DNA from: Microbispora rosea subsp. aerata
Lineage (GTDB): Bacteria > Actinomycetota > Actinomycetes > Streptosporangiales > Streptosporangiaceae
DNA length: 64,000 nucleotides
NCBI RefSeq assembly: GCF_014647835.1
Contig: NZ_BMPY01000022.1
Location: 51,984 to 115,983 of the forward strand
Reading direction: 5' to 3'
Shown here piece after piece: positions 1-9,036 of the stretch. The notes beneath the pieces were generated by a model. It did no database searches, had not been told where the DNA came from, and saw only the letters and a list, made by a program, of their open reading frames with translations. Every line of letters starts with the position of its first letter. Positions within the stretch are counted from its first letter, which is position 1. Both the position numbers and the translations under genes were made by a program.

Positions 1-1
1 G

Positions 2-964
2 CTCGGCGCGATCTGCTTCGCCATCGCGAAGATGACGGGCCGCAATGCCGAGCCGCCGGTGACGTACGCTCCGCCGCCGGTCGAACCCGTGGTACGCAGA
101 GAGCACCGCATCACCGAGGTGGCCCTGCCGAGCGCCTGGGACGACTACGACTTCGTGTTCTCCGCCACGATCCGCTGGTCACCGACCGGGGTGGGAACGG
201 GTGAGTCGTTCGTCAACGCCGAGGCTCTCGCGGTGGAGGCCGTCTTGGCCCGTGCGCGGAGGATCACCGAGACCAGGCCGCCCAACCGCGCGTCGCTCGT
301 TCAGCATGAGCTCGGCGGGGCGTTGGGCCGGATGGAGCCCGACGAGACGGGATGCCTCCGCGTGATGGCCGAATCGGTCACCCTCACGCTCTCGGAGGAC
401 GACCGCGAACGGCTCGCCAAGCTCGCGTCGACGCGCAAGGAGAACGCCGTCTGGGAGCACGAGATGAGATATCAGCAGAGCAGGCGTACGTACCTGAGCG
501 AGAACGTGCTGAAAGACCCCGGCAGCGCGGTGGTCTGGTGGCTCGCCAAGAACGACGACCACGTCGAGAAGACCGTGAAAGACATCGGGCTGCTCGCCCA
601 GCTCTCCTCGGCCGCGAACAACACGCACGTGCCCGAGCCGTTCCTGCACCTGGTCCCGGGACCGGTAAGCGGGGAGCGGGTCGCCGAGCCGGAGCCCTAC
701 CTTGCGACGGGGGAAGCGAGTCCGTACGCGTCGGTGCCCCGGACGCCTGCCGACCACTTCGACGCCTTTCTCCTGTCGCTGGACCTTCCCGAGCGCGATC
801 CCGGACGGGCGCTGCTCTCCCGGCAGATATCCGACGTCCTCCGCCGGCACGGCAGGCAGGACGTGGCCGACGAGCTCAGCCGCCGATTCGACGTGCCCAC
901 TGCCTCTCTCTTCGACGACTTCGATCCCCCGCCCGCCCCACCGGACGGTGAGCCGGATCGATGA
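2..964 (+). CDS. Hypothetical membrane-associated protein, 5' end cut by window edge
   Basis: The frame is open from base 2, and the residues before the first ATG (position 32) are hydrophobic (LGAICFAIAK). They look like the end of a membrane segment, so the true start is probably outside the window. The remainder is a soluble region with a charged central stretch (about residues 125-175, LSEDDRERLAKLAS then many K/E/R) and a WWLAKNDD segment, then a Pro/Glu-rich linker and a charged C-terminus. The overall pattern faintly resembles actinobacterial SPFH/band-7-like membrane proteins, but I do not recognise the family with confidence. The stop lies 37 bases before the next gene, so the two may be co-transcribed. 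Confidence 0.7.
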   Translation, partial: LGAICFAIAKMTGRNAEPPVTYAPPPVEPVVRREHRITEVALPSAWDDYDFVFSATIRWSPTGVGTGESFVNAEALAVEAVLARARRITETRPPNRASLVQHELGGALGRMEPDETGCLRVMAESVTLTLSEDDRERLAKLASTRKENAVWEHEMRYQQSRRTYLSENVLKDPGSAVVWWLAKNDDHVEKTVKDIGLLAQLSSAANNTHVPEPFLHLVPGPVSGERVAEPEPYLATGEASPYASVPRTPADHFDAFLLSLDLPERDPGRALLSRQISDVLRRHGRQDVADELSRRFDVPTASLFDDFDPPPAPPDGEPDR

Positions 965-1001
965 CGCCGCCGACGGAGCGCGACCAGCAGGAAGGAGGGC
1001 A

Positions 1002-1454
1002 GTGGTGGAAGCTGAGCTGATGGCACTGGCGAGTTCGGGAGCGGCGACGCTGATCGGCCTCATGGTGTCCGACGCGTGGGCGGAGGTGAAGGACGGCATC
1101 GCCCGGATGCTTGCCCGGGGCAAGGCGATCGAACAGGTGGCCCACGATCTCGACGTGTCGCGCGCCGAGGTGCTGCGCGCTGGCGAATCGAACGACCAGC
1201 AGCTCATGATCGCCGTCGAAGATTCATGGCGCGCCCGGCTGCGGGATCTGCTCCAGGCCGAGCCCGCCCTCGCCGAAGACCTGCGCCGCCTGCTGGCAGC
1301 GCTGAGCACGCCGGAGGAAGGGCATTTGCGAGAGGTCCGCAATGTGATCACTGGGGGAGTGCAGCACGGGCCCGTGATCCAGGCCGGCCGGATCACCGGC
1401 CTGGCCTTCCACCCGCCCATGCCTCCTGAGGCGCCGGACGGGGATGACGGGTGA
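1002..1454 (+). CDS. Small hypothetical protein with GPVxQAGxIxG C-terminal tail
   Basis: 150 residues from GTG at 1002, preceded by a strong GGAAGGAGG. A second GTG at 1005 is equally possible. The N-terminal two thirds are predicted helical and rich in Ala, Leu, Glu and Arg. The C-terminus contains GGVQHGPVIQAGRITGL followed by FHPP. Tails of this kind (GPVxQAxxIxG) are familiar to me from actinobacterial effector-associated or NB-ARC-neighbour proteins, where a short repeat-like beta segment ends the chain. That similarity is from memory and does not give a biochemical function. It lies directly after the membrane-associated gene and before a universal stress protein. Confidence 0.75.
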   Translation: MVEAELMALASSGAATLIGLMVSDAWAEVKDGIARMLARGKAIEQVAHDLDVSRAEVLRAGESNDQQLMIAVEDSWRARLRDLLQAEPALAEDLRRLLAALSTPEEGHLREVRNVITGGVQHGPVIQAGRITGLAFHPPMPPEAPDGDDG

Positions 1455-1651
1455 GGAGTGTGCCGCCGCGGCTCCTCCTCCGATCGAGCGCTCTTGCTCG
1501 ATCACCGGGTCGGCACGCGCCGAGAGGTGGTTCGTACCTCCGGGTGGTCCCGCGAACGGAATCGCGGGTGGCTGCGGAACCTGCCGGACCGCGGACGCTG
1601 ACCACCCTCGGTCATGGGTACGACGAACGCGACCGCGGAAAGGAGGGGGCC

Positions 1652-2521
1652 ATGAGCCGGACGGACAAGCCGATCATCGTGGGGGTCGACGGGTCGCCGG
1701 CCTCGCTGGACGCGGCGGCCTGGGCGGGGGAGGAGGCCGTGCTGCGCGATGCGCCGCTGCGCATCATGTACGCGGTGGTCGAGTGGATGCACTACGTTCC
1801 GCTGGTCCCGCAGCCGTCCCCCGTGGGGCCGGAGGAAGCCCATGCCGTCGAGGAGACGCTGCGGACGGCCGCCGACTGCGTACGGGCGGGCCACCCCGAG
1901 GTCGAGGTCGTCACCGAGATCGTCGGCGGCGGCCCGTGGGACGCGCTGGTGACGGCGGCCGAAGAGGCGCAGATGATCGTCGTCGGCAGCCGGGGTCTCG
2001 GCGGGTTCGCGGGGCTGCTGCTGGGCTCGGTGAGCCGGCACGTTCTCTCCTGGGCGCCGTGCCCGGCCGTGGTCGTGCGGGAGGCTCCCGCGTCCCCCAG
2101 GGGGACGATCGTCGCGGGCGTGACCGGCAGGTCAGGGCAGGCTCCGGTCTTGGACTTCGCCTTCCGGGAGGCCGAGCTGCGCGGCGCGTCGCTGCGCCTC
2201 CTCCACGGGTGGACCCCGCCGGCGGTCCCCAGCATCGGCGACAAACCCCCCATCGCGTACGACCTGGAGGGCATCGGCAGGAGCGCGGAGATCATGCTGG
2301 CCGAAGCCGTCGCGGGATGGCGGGCCAAGTTTCCCGATGTCCGGGTGATCAAAGAGGTCGTCCGGGCCCATCCGGCCAAGGCGCTGGCCGACGCGTCAGC
2401 GGCGCACGATCTCACCATCGTCGGGGGACGCTCCGGTCTTCGCCGGATGCTGGGCATGGGGTCGGTCGCCCATGCGCTCGTGCATCACGCGCGTGGCCCC
2501 GTCGCGGTCGTCCGCGGCTGA
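1652..2521 (+). CDS. Tandem-domain universal stress protein
   Basis: 289 residues with two UspA domains. Domain 1 starts with IIVGVDGSPAS and ends in the nucleotide-binding signature VVGSRGLGGFAGLLLGSVS (G-2x-G-9x-G-S). Domain 2 (from about residue 150) has TIVAGVTGRSG at its front and a looser signature, VGGRSGLRRMLGMGSV, near the end, suggesting weaker or altered ATP binding there. The start is the ATG at 1652 because AGGAGGGGG precedes it; the same frame is open further upstream but without a ribosome site. Such proteins are cytoplasmic, bind ATP and are commonly part of hypoxia or dormancy regulons in actinomycetes. The next intact gene, a GAF-SpoIIE phosphatase, fits a general stress-response neighbourhood. 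Confidence 0.93.
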   Translation: MSRTDKPIIVGVDGSPASLDAAAWAGEEAVLRDAPLRIMYAVVEWMHYVPLVPQPSPVGPEEAHAVEETLRTAADCVRAGHPEVEVVTEIVGGGPWDALVTAAEEAQMIVVGSRGLGGFAGLLLGSVSRHVLSWAPCPAVVVREAPASPRGTIVAGVTGRSGQAPVLDFAFREAELRGASLRLLHGWTPPAVPSIGDKPPIAYDLEGIGRSAEIMLAEAVAGWRAKFPDVRVIKEVVRAHPAKALADASAAHDLTIVGGRSGLRRMLGMGSVAHALVHHARGPVAVVRG

Positions 2522-2529
2522 GCGAGCCG

Positions 2530-2606
2530 CCGAGATCCGCGGCTGAGGGAGACGGCGAAATCCCTCGGCTGGGCGAGTCGGTGAGATCGGCGACTGGGCG
2601 GGCCGG
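2530..2606. repeat. Three degenerate ~25-bp tandem units after the usp gene
   Basis: Units begin near 2530 (CGAGATCCGCGGCTG), 2555 (CGAAATCCCTCGGCTG) and 2581 (TGAGATCGGCGACTG), each ending in a GG-rich segment. They sit just past the usp stop. The remainder of the 2522-3039 gap holds no gene I can support; the only other notable feature is the ribosome site GGAAGGAAG just before 3040. Confidence 0.5.
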
Positions 2607-3039
2607 GGAGACTTCCTCGTCGAGGACCACACGGATCGATCGCCCCGGACGGCCTCTGCTGTTCAACGGCGACACCATGGGGTCGCAACGGGACGGTCCG
2701 CCCCGGCCCACGTGCGCGTACTTCGTAGTCGTAAGCGGGCTGAGCAGGAAGTTTCCGGGAAAGTATGGATCGGAGGAGTCGCAACGAAGCGTTCGGGGAC
2801 ACCCGCGAAACAAGCTTGTCGAAGCACTGCGAGACGGGACGCGAGCCAGCCTTCAGAACGGGTAACGGGGGCCGTCCATGATCACATCAAGCGCGGGCGC
2901 AGGGTGGTGCGCTGCGCGTCCCCGCCTGCGGGCTGAGGCCGGGCGGGAGATCGAGCGGGCGAAGCCGCGATGACCTCCGTCACCGAGCGCCCGGCATCGA
3001 TCACGGCGTTCTCGGCCGGCCGTGGGAAGGAAGAGTGAG

Positions 3040-4383
3040 ATGGCCGGGCGAACAGGCGGCGACGGCCCTTCCGCTTCCGGCATCGGGTTCCCCCCGCAAG
3101 ACGGGCGCCTGTTCCACCCCGCCGACGAGGGTCTCGACCGCATCCAGGCGAGCCTGCAGGAGTCCGCGCAACACTACCGGGCGCTGCGGGAGTTGCTGGA
3201 CGCGGTGCTGGCCATCAACGCGGATCTGGAACTGAGGAAGGTCCTGCACAACATCGTCGACAGCGCCCGCAAGCTGGTGCGGGCTCGCTACGGCGCCCTC
3301 GGCGTGTTGAACGAGGAGGGACAGTTCAGCGAGCTGATCGTCTCCGGCTACGGCGACGACCACATCGCGGCGCGAGGCGACGAGCTACCCCACGGCACCG
3401 GACTGCTGGGTGAACTCGTCCGCGACCCGCGACCGCTGCGGTTGGAGAACCTGGCAACGCATCCCCGCGCGGCCGGTTTTCCCCAAGGCCACCCCAGGAT
3501 GACGAGCTTGCTCGGAGTGCCCATCCGGATTCAGCGGACGATCTACGGCAACCTGTATCTGGCCGACAAAGCCGACGGCCAGTTCACCGCCGTGGACGAA
3601 GAAGTCGTGACCGCGCTGGCGAGCGCCGCGGGCGTGGCCATCGAGAACGCGCGCCTGGCTCAGCGGCTGCGCTCGGCCGTCGAAGAGTTTCAGCATCGGC
3701 TGCTGCCCGATTTGCCGTGCCTGGAGGCGTGGGAGCTGGAGGCGCGGTACCAGCCGTGCACCCGGGTGCCGCGCATCGGCGGCGACTGGTACGACGTGAT
3801 CTGCCTGCCCGATGGGGTGCCATGCCTGGTGGTCGGGGACGCGATGGGGCACGACGTGCAGGCCGCCACCGTGATGACGCAGATCAGCAACACGCTCCGC
3901 GTGATCGCCTACGACGAGCAGAGGCCGCCGAGCTGGGTCTTGCAGCACTTGGACCGGGTGCTGCACACGCTGCACGGCGGGCCGATAGCGAGCACCGTCG
4001 TCGCCCGCCTGGAACCCGCCCCGGCAGGCGGCGTACGGCTGCACTGGGCGAGCGCCGGGCATCTGCCGCCCCTGCTGGCGATCCCCGGCGAGCAGGCCCG
4101 CTACCTCTATTGCGACACCGGTGTGCCGCTGGGCGTGGACCCCGACCTGCCCCGCCTCGACCACCAGGAGGCCCTTCCTCCCGGGGCCACCGTGGTGCTG
4201 TACACGGACGGCCTGGTCGAGCACCGCCACCTGTGCCTCGACAAAGGCATGGCCCTGGTCGCCGACGTCGCCACCGCGCACGCCACCGCACCGCTGCCGC
4301 GCATGTGCGACGCGCTCCTGGCCCGCGGGGACGGGGTGTTCGAAGACGACGTCGCCGTGCTGGCCGCGCGCCCGAAAGCCTGA
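3040..4383 (+). CDS. GAF domain-SpoIIE (PP2C-type) serine phosphatase, RsbU-like
   Basis: 447 residues from ATG 3040, preceded by GGAAGGAAG; a GTG at 3022 in frame lies upstream of that site and is less likely. An N-terminal GAF domain spans about residues 65-205 (ARKLVRARYGALGVLNEEG through ALASAAGVAIENARLA). A SpoIIE/PP2C phosphatase follows from about 225, with the metal-binding GGDWYDV and VGDAMGHDVQAA motifs and the late YTDGLVE and EDDVAVLAAR motifs. Such enzymes dephosphorylate anti-anti-sigma factors and so switch on alternative sigma factors; the GAF domain would sense a small ligand. No anti-sigma or sigma gene lies next to it. There is no transmembrane segment, so it should be cytoplasmic. 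Confidence 0.93.
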   Translation: MAGRTGGDGPSASGIGFPPQDGRLFHPADEGLDRIQASLQESAQHYRALRELLDAVLAINADLELRKVLHNIVDSARKLVRARYGALGVLNEEGQFSELIVSGYGDDHIAARGDELPHGTGLLGELVRDPRPLRLENLATHPRAAGFPQGHPRMTSLLGVPIRIQRTIYGNLYLADKADGQFTAVDEEVVTALASAAGVAIENARLAQRLRSAVEEFQHRLLPDLPCLEAWELEARYQPCTRVPRIGGDWYDVICLPDGVPCLVVGDAMGHDVQAATVMTQISNTLRVIAYDEQRPPSWVLQHLDRVLHTLHGGPIASTVVARLEPAPAGGVRLHWASAGHLPPLLAIPGEQARYLYCDTGVPLGVDPDLPRLDHQEALPPGATVVLYTDGLVEHRHLCLDKGMALVADVATAHATAPLPRMCDALLARGDGVFEDDVAVLAARPKA

Positions 4384-4493
4384 CGCGGCGCTCCGCAAAG
4401 CCCGATCCGAGGACGCGCGCCGCCACGACCACGTCACCGCCCGCTCCCGGCATGGCGAAGGCGGTGCCGTACCTCCACCCACGGAGGTCCCGA

Positions 4494-6382
4494 TCAGCGC
4501 AGGCGGCGCCGGAAGGGCGAGGGGAGCGGCGGCGACGGGGCGAGCCGTACGCGGCAGTCCACGGCCACAGCACGGTCCGTCATCACGATCACCGGGTTGA
4601 GATCAAGCTCCGCGATGTCGGGCAGATCGTCCATGAGGCGGCCGACACGGACGATCTGGTCCTCCAGCGCCGCGACATCGGCCGCGGGCCGTCCACGGTA
4701 GCCGTACAGCAGCGGCGCGCACCGCAGCTCGGCGATCATGCGGGCGGCCTCGGCCCGGTCGATCGGCGGCACCCGGAAGGCGCGGTCGGCGAGCAGCTCG
4801 GTCGCGACACCGCCGAGTCCTGCCATGATCAGTGGCCCGAACGCCTCGTGCGCGACGCCGCCGATGATCATCTTGCCCAGGTGGACGACGCGGACAGCGG
4901 GGTGGCGGCGTAGTTGCCGCTGCCGTCGGCCGCCCCGGCCGTGTCATCTCGATGCCGTCGTCCACCAGAGCCTGCACGATCGCGCCCGTCATCGCGGGGC
5001 CGAGGCGGCCGGCCATCTCCCGGTACGCCCGCCGGACCTGCGCGGGCGTGCGCAGGCCGACCCGCACCCCGCCGACGTCGGACTTGTGGAGCAGCCCGGG
5101 GCCGGCGGCCTTCAGCACGGCGGGCAGCCCGACCACCGCCGCGGCCTCCGCCGCCTCCTCCGGCCCGCCGACCGAGACGGATTCAGCCGTGCGGATGCCG
5201 TACGCGGAAAGGAGCCGGGTCGCCGCGCCCTCGTCCAGCCATCGGCCGTGCGGATAAGCGGCGAGGTCGGCGCACCGAGGCGAAGGAGGAGACACCGAGG
5301 CCGACCCGCGCGGCGCGTTCGATCACGGCCGCGGCCACCGCGCCCGACTGCGACATCAGTCCCAGCGGACCCGCGGGTGGAGGCGCGGGCAGGAATCCGG
5401 CGTTCAGGCGGGCCGCCGTGTTCACCACGCCGAGGCAGTTGGGCCCGACCAGCCGCATGCCCGCCGCCCGGCAGACGCCCAGCAGTTCGCGTTCGGCCTC
5501 GCGGTCGCCCGCTTCGGCGAACCCGGCGGTCAGCACGACGAGGGCCCGTACGCGGTGGCGGGCGCATTCGCGGGCGACGCCGAGCACGGTGGGGGCCGGG
5601 GTGGCGACCACGGCCAGCTCCGCCGGTCCGGGCAGCGAGGCCACGTCGGGGTAGGCGGGAAGGCCGCACACCTCGGCGGCCCGCGGGTTGACGGGGTAGG
5701 TCGGGCCGGGAAAGCCTCCCTCGATCAGGTTGCGCAGCACGCGGTGCCCCACGCGGCCCGGGTCGCGGCTGGCGCCGACGACGGCCACAGATCGCGGGGT
5801 GAGCACGTGCGCGATGGAGTTGCGCTCCGCCTCGTGCGCCCGGGCCTCGATCTCGCTCACCGTTCGCTCCGTGGCCCGCGTGGCGATGCGGATCTCCACC
5901 TGCCCCTGCTCGTACTGCTTCTTCACCGGCAGGCCGAGATTGTGTAGTACGCGCAGCATTGCCCGGTTTTCGGGCAGGACGGTGGCGGCGAGCTCCTCGA
6001 CTCCCGCGTCGGCCGCGTCCAGCGCGAGGTGTTCGAGCAGCAGCGTGCCGAGCCCGTTGCCGTGCACCGTGTCGTCGAGCAGGATCCCGACCTCGGCCGT
6101 GGAGCCGTCGGCTTCTGGGATGTATTCGGCCACCCCGACCAGGAGGCCGCCGATCAGGGCGACCAGGGCGTACCCGTCGTAGCCGGGCCCGGTGACACGG
6201 TCCGCGTACGCGTGGGCCGAGGCGGTGCCGCCGGTGAAGAACCGCAGGTACGCCGAGCGCGGGGAGGACCTGGCGATCAGGTGGTGCAGGGCCTCCCGGT
6301 CGGAGGGGCGCAACGGCCTGATGTGCGCCATTCCGCCGTCACGCAGGAGGACGTCATACGCCTCGTCCACGAGTCGAGCCAT
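4494..6382 (-). pseudogene. GNAT-acyl-CoA synthetase (ADP-forming) fusion, internally deleted and frameshifted
   Basis: Three consecutive minus-strand frames carry pieces of one protein. From ATG 6382 come a GNAT domain (about residues 17-170) and a CoA-binding domain (VAVVGASRDPGRVGHRVL, then VGPNCLGVVN and LMSQSGAVAAAV). Homology stops near 5285. The next frame (to about 4960) resumes in the ATP-grasp domain (LPAVLKAAGPGLLHKSDVGG), and a third frame (4871-4494) ends it (GVAHEAFGPLIMAGLGGVATELL). Intact relatives are about 900 residues; here only about 600 codons remain. About 270 residues of the central ligase domain are missing, and about 85 bp of unrelated DNA lies at 4872-4960. The intact family acetylates lysines of acyl-CoA synthetases (Pat-type). 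The GNAT half alone could still be translated as a 399-residue product. Confidence 0.85.
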
Positions 6383-6472
6383 GTTTCCACGATTCGCCGC
6401 CCCCGTGCCGCGTCCGAGAGCATTTCGGCCCGTCTCGCGGGGCTCTGGTCCCGAACCACCTCGTGCCCGGTT

Positions 6473-7498
6473 TCAGGCGTCGCCGGTGCGGCCCTGCCGT
6501 ACGAGGAGGACCAGGAGGACGGCGGCCATGAGGACGAGGGCGGCGATGACGCCGATGATCCAGGGCAGGGCCGAGTCGAGCAGGGCGTCGCGGCCCCAGC
6601 TCGCCGGGCGCGGGGGGAACGTCAGGGTCCCGGTGACGGTGCGGTGCACGCGCCCGCTGCTCAGTTCGAGCTTGACCCTCCAGGGGCCGTCCGGCAGCTT
6701 CTCGCCGAGCACCACGGCGACGGGCGCGGTGCCGCCCGGAGCCAGGGTGGTGCCGACCTGGGCGGGGAAGGGGCCGGCGCCCAGGCCGCTGGGGCCGCCG
6801 GACAGCCACATGCGCCCGACGAGGTCGAGCGCGCGTTCGCCGGTGTTGCGCACGGTCGCCCGGACCTGCGGCAGCCCGTCCGGCGTACGGCCCGGGGTCA
6901 GGCTCACGATCTCGAAGTCCGACGGCGGATCACCGCCGGGACCCACGTCCAGATATATCCGGATGCCGACCCGGTTGATCGTCTGAATGCCGGGACGGCC
7001 GTCGGGCAGCAGCCGGGAGGAGGCGACCTCGGCCCAGATGCCGCCGTACCTTTCTCCTCTACTGGCGTCCGGCGGGACGCTGATCGTCGCCCGCAGCGGG
7101 ACGCGGCCGTTCGGCGGGACGACCACCTGCGGCCGGTCGACGGTCACCCACGAGGCCAGCTCGTTGGCGTCGCGGTCGGCCGAAGGCACGAACGCGTTGT
7201 TCCGGATCTCGGCCGCGCCCGGGAACAAGCTGACCCGCTGGGGCGTGCCGGAGGTGTTCGTGACCTCGAAGCGCCGGGAGATGGTGGTGCCGGGATTGAT
7301 GTGATCGACAATGTAAAGGCGGGCGCGGGGGTCGTCGCGCCGGCTGGACGAGGCTTCGAGCAGCCTGATGCCGATGGATCCGCGGGAGCGGGCCGGGGCC
7401 GGTTCGGCGTCGTCCGCGTACGCTTGCGCGAGCGGGGCGCCGAGGGCGGCCTGCGCCGCCAGCAGCACCCCGATCGACGCGAACAGCCGGGTGCGCAC
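6473..7498 (-). CDS. DUF916-type surface protein with C-terminal membrane anchor
   Basis: About 341 residues. An N-terminal hydrophobic segment (LFASIGVLLAAQAALG) followed by Ala-rich cleavage-like residues indicates secretion. The body has beta-sandwich features of the DUF916/WxL-associated family: INPGTTISRRFEVTN, then RYGGIWAEV and a second Ig-like half with VRNTGERALDLVG. A C-terminal hydrophobic helix (about 20 residues starting WIIGVIAALVLM) ends in a short basic tail, so it should be anchored outside the cell. I chose GTG 7498. A TTG at 7510 would overlap the preceding stop; no clear ribosome site is present at either, so translation is probably coupled to the upstream WxL-like gene. 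Its partner is the protein encoded at 7503-8087. Confidence 0.85.
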   Translation of the reverse strand: MRTRLFASIGVLLAAQAALGAPLAQAYADDAEPAPARSRGSIGIRLLEASSSRRDDPRARLYIVDHINPGTTISRRFEVTNTSGTPQRVSLFPGAAEIRNNAFVPSADRDANELASWVTVDRPQVVVPPNGRVPLRATISVPPDASRGERYGGIWAEVASSRLLPDGRPGIQTINRVGIRIYLDVGPGGDPPSDFEIVSLTPGRTPDGLPQVRATVRNTGERALDLVGRMWLSGGPSGLGAGPFPAQVGTTLAPGGTAPVAVVLGEKLPDGPWRVKLELSSGRVHRTVTGTLTFPPRPASWGRDALLDSALPWIIGVIAALVLMAAVLLVLLVRQGRTGDA

Positions 7499-7502
7499 GT
7501 GC

Positions 7503-8087
7503 TCAGGCAACCGTGTGGGAGATCGTGCCGGTGTAGGTGCCGGCGACGTTGTCGAGGCCGACCGCGACCGTGATCAGCGGGTCCCAGGTGGCCGAGTTGT
7601 TTCCGGTGCCGCCGGTGTGCGAGTAGGCGGTCCGCGGGATGTCCAGGGTCTGCCCCGTCGGCGGCGGCGGCGCGGCGCAACCGGTTTGGCCGGGCGTGAA
7701 GATGCCGTTGCCGGTCGTCGCCGTGGCGGTGCCCGAGCAGTAGTAGACACTCCCGCTGTCGATCACCTCACCGGCGCCGGCGGTGCCCGTGCTGAAGTCC
7801 GTCGCGGTGACGGTCACGGTCCACGTGGGCGTGGTGGACGCCCGCTCGTCGTTCACGGTGACCGCGCCGAGCTGGCCGTAGGCGTACCCCGCGGGCGTCG
7901 CGTCGTTGGCCAGTGCGACCGCGTCGGGCACGGTGATCTCCAGCGCGCCCGCCGTCACGTCGAATGTCGTCGTGGTGTCGCATGCCGTGCCCTCGGCGCA
8001 CGTGGCGGCCTCGACCGGCGCACCGGTCAGCGGGACCACCATGACGCTCGCCAACCCCAGCAGACCGGCTGTCAAAAGCCTGCGCAT
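7503..8087 (-). CDS. Secreted WxL-like surface protein
   Basis: 194 residues from ATG 8087, preceded by GGGAGAG. It has a clear signal peptide (RRLLTAGLLGLASVMVV ending PVEAA). The mature protein is Thr/Ala/Gly-rich beta structure with two cysteine pairs (TCAEGTACDT and YYCSGT with TGCAA) and ends in GTYTGTISHTVA, a C-terminus typical of the actinobacterial WxL-like cell-surface family. Secreted WxL proteins and membrane-anchored DUF916 proteins are encoded together in Gram-positives and are thought to form a peptidoglycan-binding surface complex. Here the DUF916 gene follows within 5 bp, so the two form a two-gene operon. Confidence 0.8.
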   Translation of the reverse strand: MRRLLTAGLLGLASVMVVPLTGAPVEAATCAEGTACDTTTTFDVTAGALEITVPDAVALANDATPAGYAYGQLGAVTVNDERASTTPTWTVTVTATDFSTGTAGAGEVIDSGSVYYCSGTATATTGNGIFTPGQTGCAAPPPPTGQTLDIPRTAYSHTGGTGNNSATWDPLITVAVGLDNVAGTYTGTISHTVA

Positions 8088-8392
8088 CGTCTCTCCCAAC
8101 CCCGTGGAGCTGCTGTATCCAGGACAGCGGCACGCTAACAGCCTGGGAAAACGCGGCATGATCTCGTGCGCCCAGTGTCACGTAAAGAGATCGGCGGCGA
8201 TCAGGCCGAGATCGTGAGTCGCGGGGGAGAGCTTCGTCCCGGCGCTCTCCTCTTCCACCGTCGGTCGACGGCCCGTCTCAACTAGCGGGGCCTGCCCGAC
8301 CCCCGCACGCGGCATCATCTGCCCGCGCCGATCGCGGTCTTACCACCGCCTCAGTGGCGCGCGGCGCCTATGAGTCATGGCGGAGGCGCCCG
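8088..8392. other. Intergenic gap, no gene seen
   Basis: This 305-bp stretch separates the minus-strand WxL-like operon from a plus-strand small gene, so it must hold two divergent promoters. I could not pick out convincing -10/-35 pairs. The only clear signals are the two ribosome sites at its edges (GGGAGAG for the minus gene, GGAGG for the plus gene). Confidence 0.4.
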
Positions 8393-8569
8393 ATGCCCAA
8401 GGACTCGACCGCCCCGCTACCGCCGAGCGGCGAGAACAAGCAGCTCGAGGCCCGGATCCGGGAACTTCACCTGGATGGCCCAGAGATCTGGGCGCAGGTC
8501 GTCTACGCTCGGGACCACGAGCGGGCCGGAGACCGTAGACGCCGCGCCGGGCCGTCCGTACGGCCCTGA
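8393..8569 (+). CDS. Small hypothetical protein, 58 residues
   Basis: ATG 8393 is preceded by GGAGGCGCC. The product starts MPKDSTAPLPPSGENK, continues with an amphipathic helix-like stretch (QLEARIRELHLDGPEIW) and ends in a basic tail. Charge and composition are sensible for a cytoplasmic protein, and no signal peptide or membrane helix is visible. I do not recognise a family. It precedes the 8644 gene by 74 bp on the same strand. It could be a chance frame in high-GC DNA, but the ribosome site and ordered N-terminus argue for a gene. Confidence 0.5.
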   Translation: MPKDSTAPLPPSGENKQLEARIRELHLDGPEIWAQVVYARDHERAGDRRRRAGPSVRP

Positions 8570-8643
8570 CCGTGCGGGGCCGGGGCACGGAGGAGGTCCG
8601 GGACACTCCCGACCACGAAGCCTCACCGAGGGAGGAAACCGCC

Positions 8644-9036
8644 GTGACGCAGCCCGGTGACTACGGCCTGCCTGCCGGATCGCTGCACCACGTGTTGAGC
8701 GAGGTGGCGGTGGAGCGCGCCGCCCAGGACGCCATGTGGGGCCTGCAGGAACATCCGGACGGCACCGGCCCGGCGTACGCGTCCGAGGCCGACCTCGCCA
8801 AGCAGGCCGTGACCCGGGCCGTGGCCGAAGGCCGGGTGACCTGGCGGCACATCCTGTATGAAGAGGTCCTCGAGGCCTTCGCGGAGGAGGACACCGACCG
8901 GTTACGCGCCGAGCTCATCCAGGTCGCGGCGGTCGCGGTCAAGTGGATCCAGGCCCTGGACCGGCGCGCTCAATCATCCGCCGGACCGCAAACCGTCACG
9001 GGCGCGGCAGAGCCCGATGCCACGGCGGCTTCGTGA
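8644..9036 (+). CDS. Hypothetical protein, MazG/NTP-pyrophosphohydrolase-like helical fold
   Basis: 130 residues from GTG 8644, preceded by GAGGGAGGA. The core (VAVERAAQDAMWGLQEHPDGTGP, then TWRHILYEEVLEAFAEEDTDRLRAELIQVAAVAVKWIQALDRR) is helical. It keeps a closely spaced EEVxEAxAE / LRxELxQVAA pattern like the EExxE metal-binding helices of MazG-like enzymes. Related short proteins are common in actinomycetes and their phages. If the assignment is right, the protein would hydrolyse nucleoside triphosphates; this rests on motif shape only. The Ala/Thr/Ser-rich C-terminal 20 residues look disordered. Confidence 0.7.
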   Translation: MTQPGDYGLPAGSLHHVLSEVAVERAAQDAMWGLQEHPDGTGPAYASEADLAKQAVTRAVAEGRVTWRHILYEEVLEAFAEEDTDRLRAELIQVAAVAVKWIQALDRRAQSSAGPQTVTGAAEPDATAAS

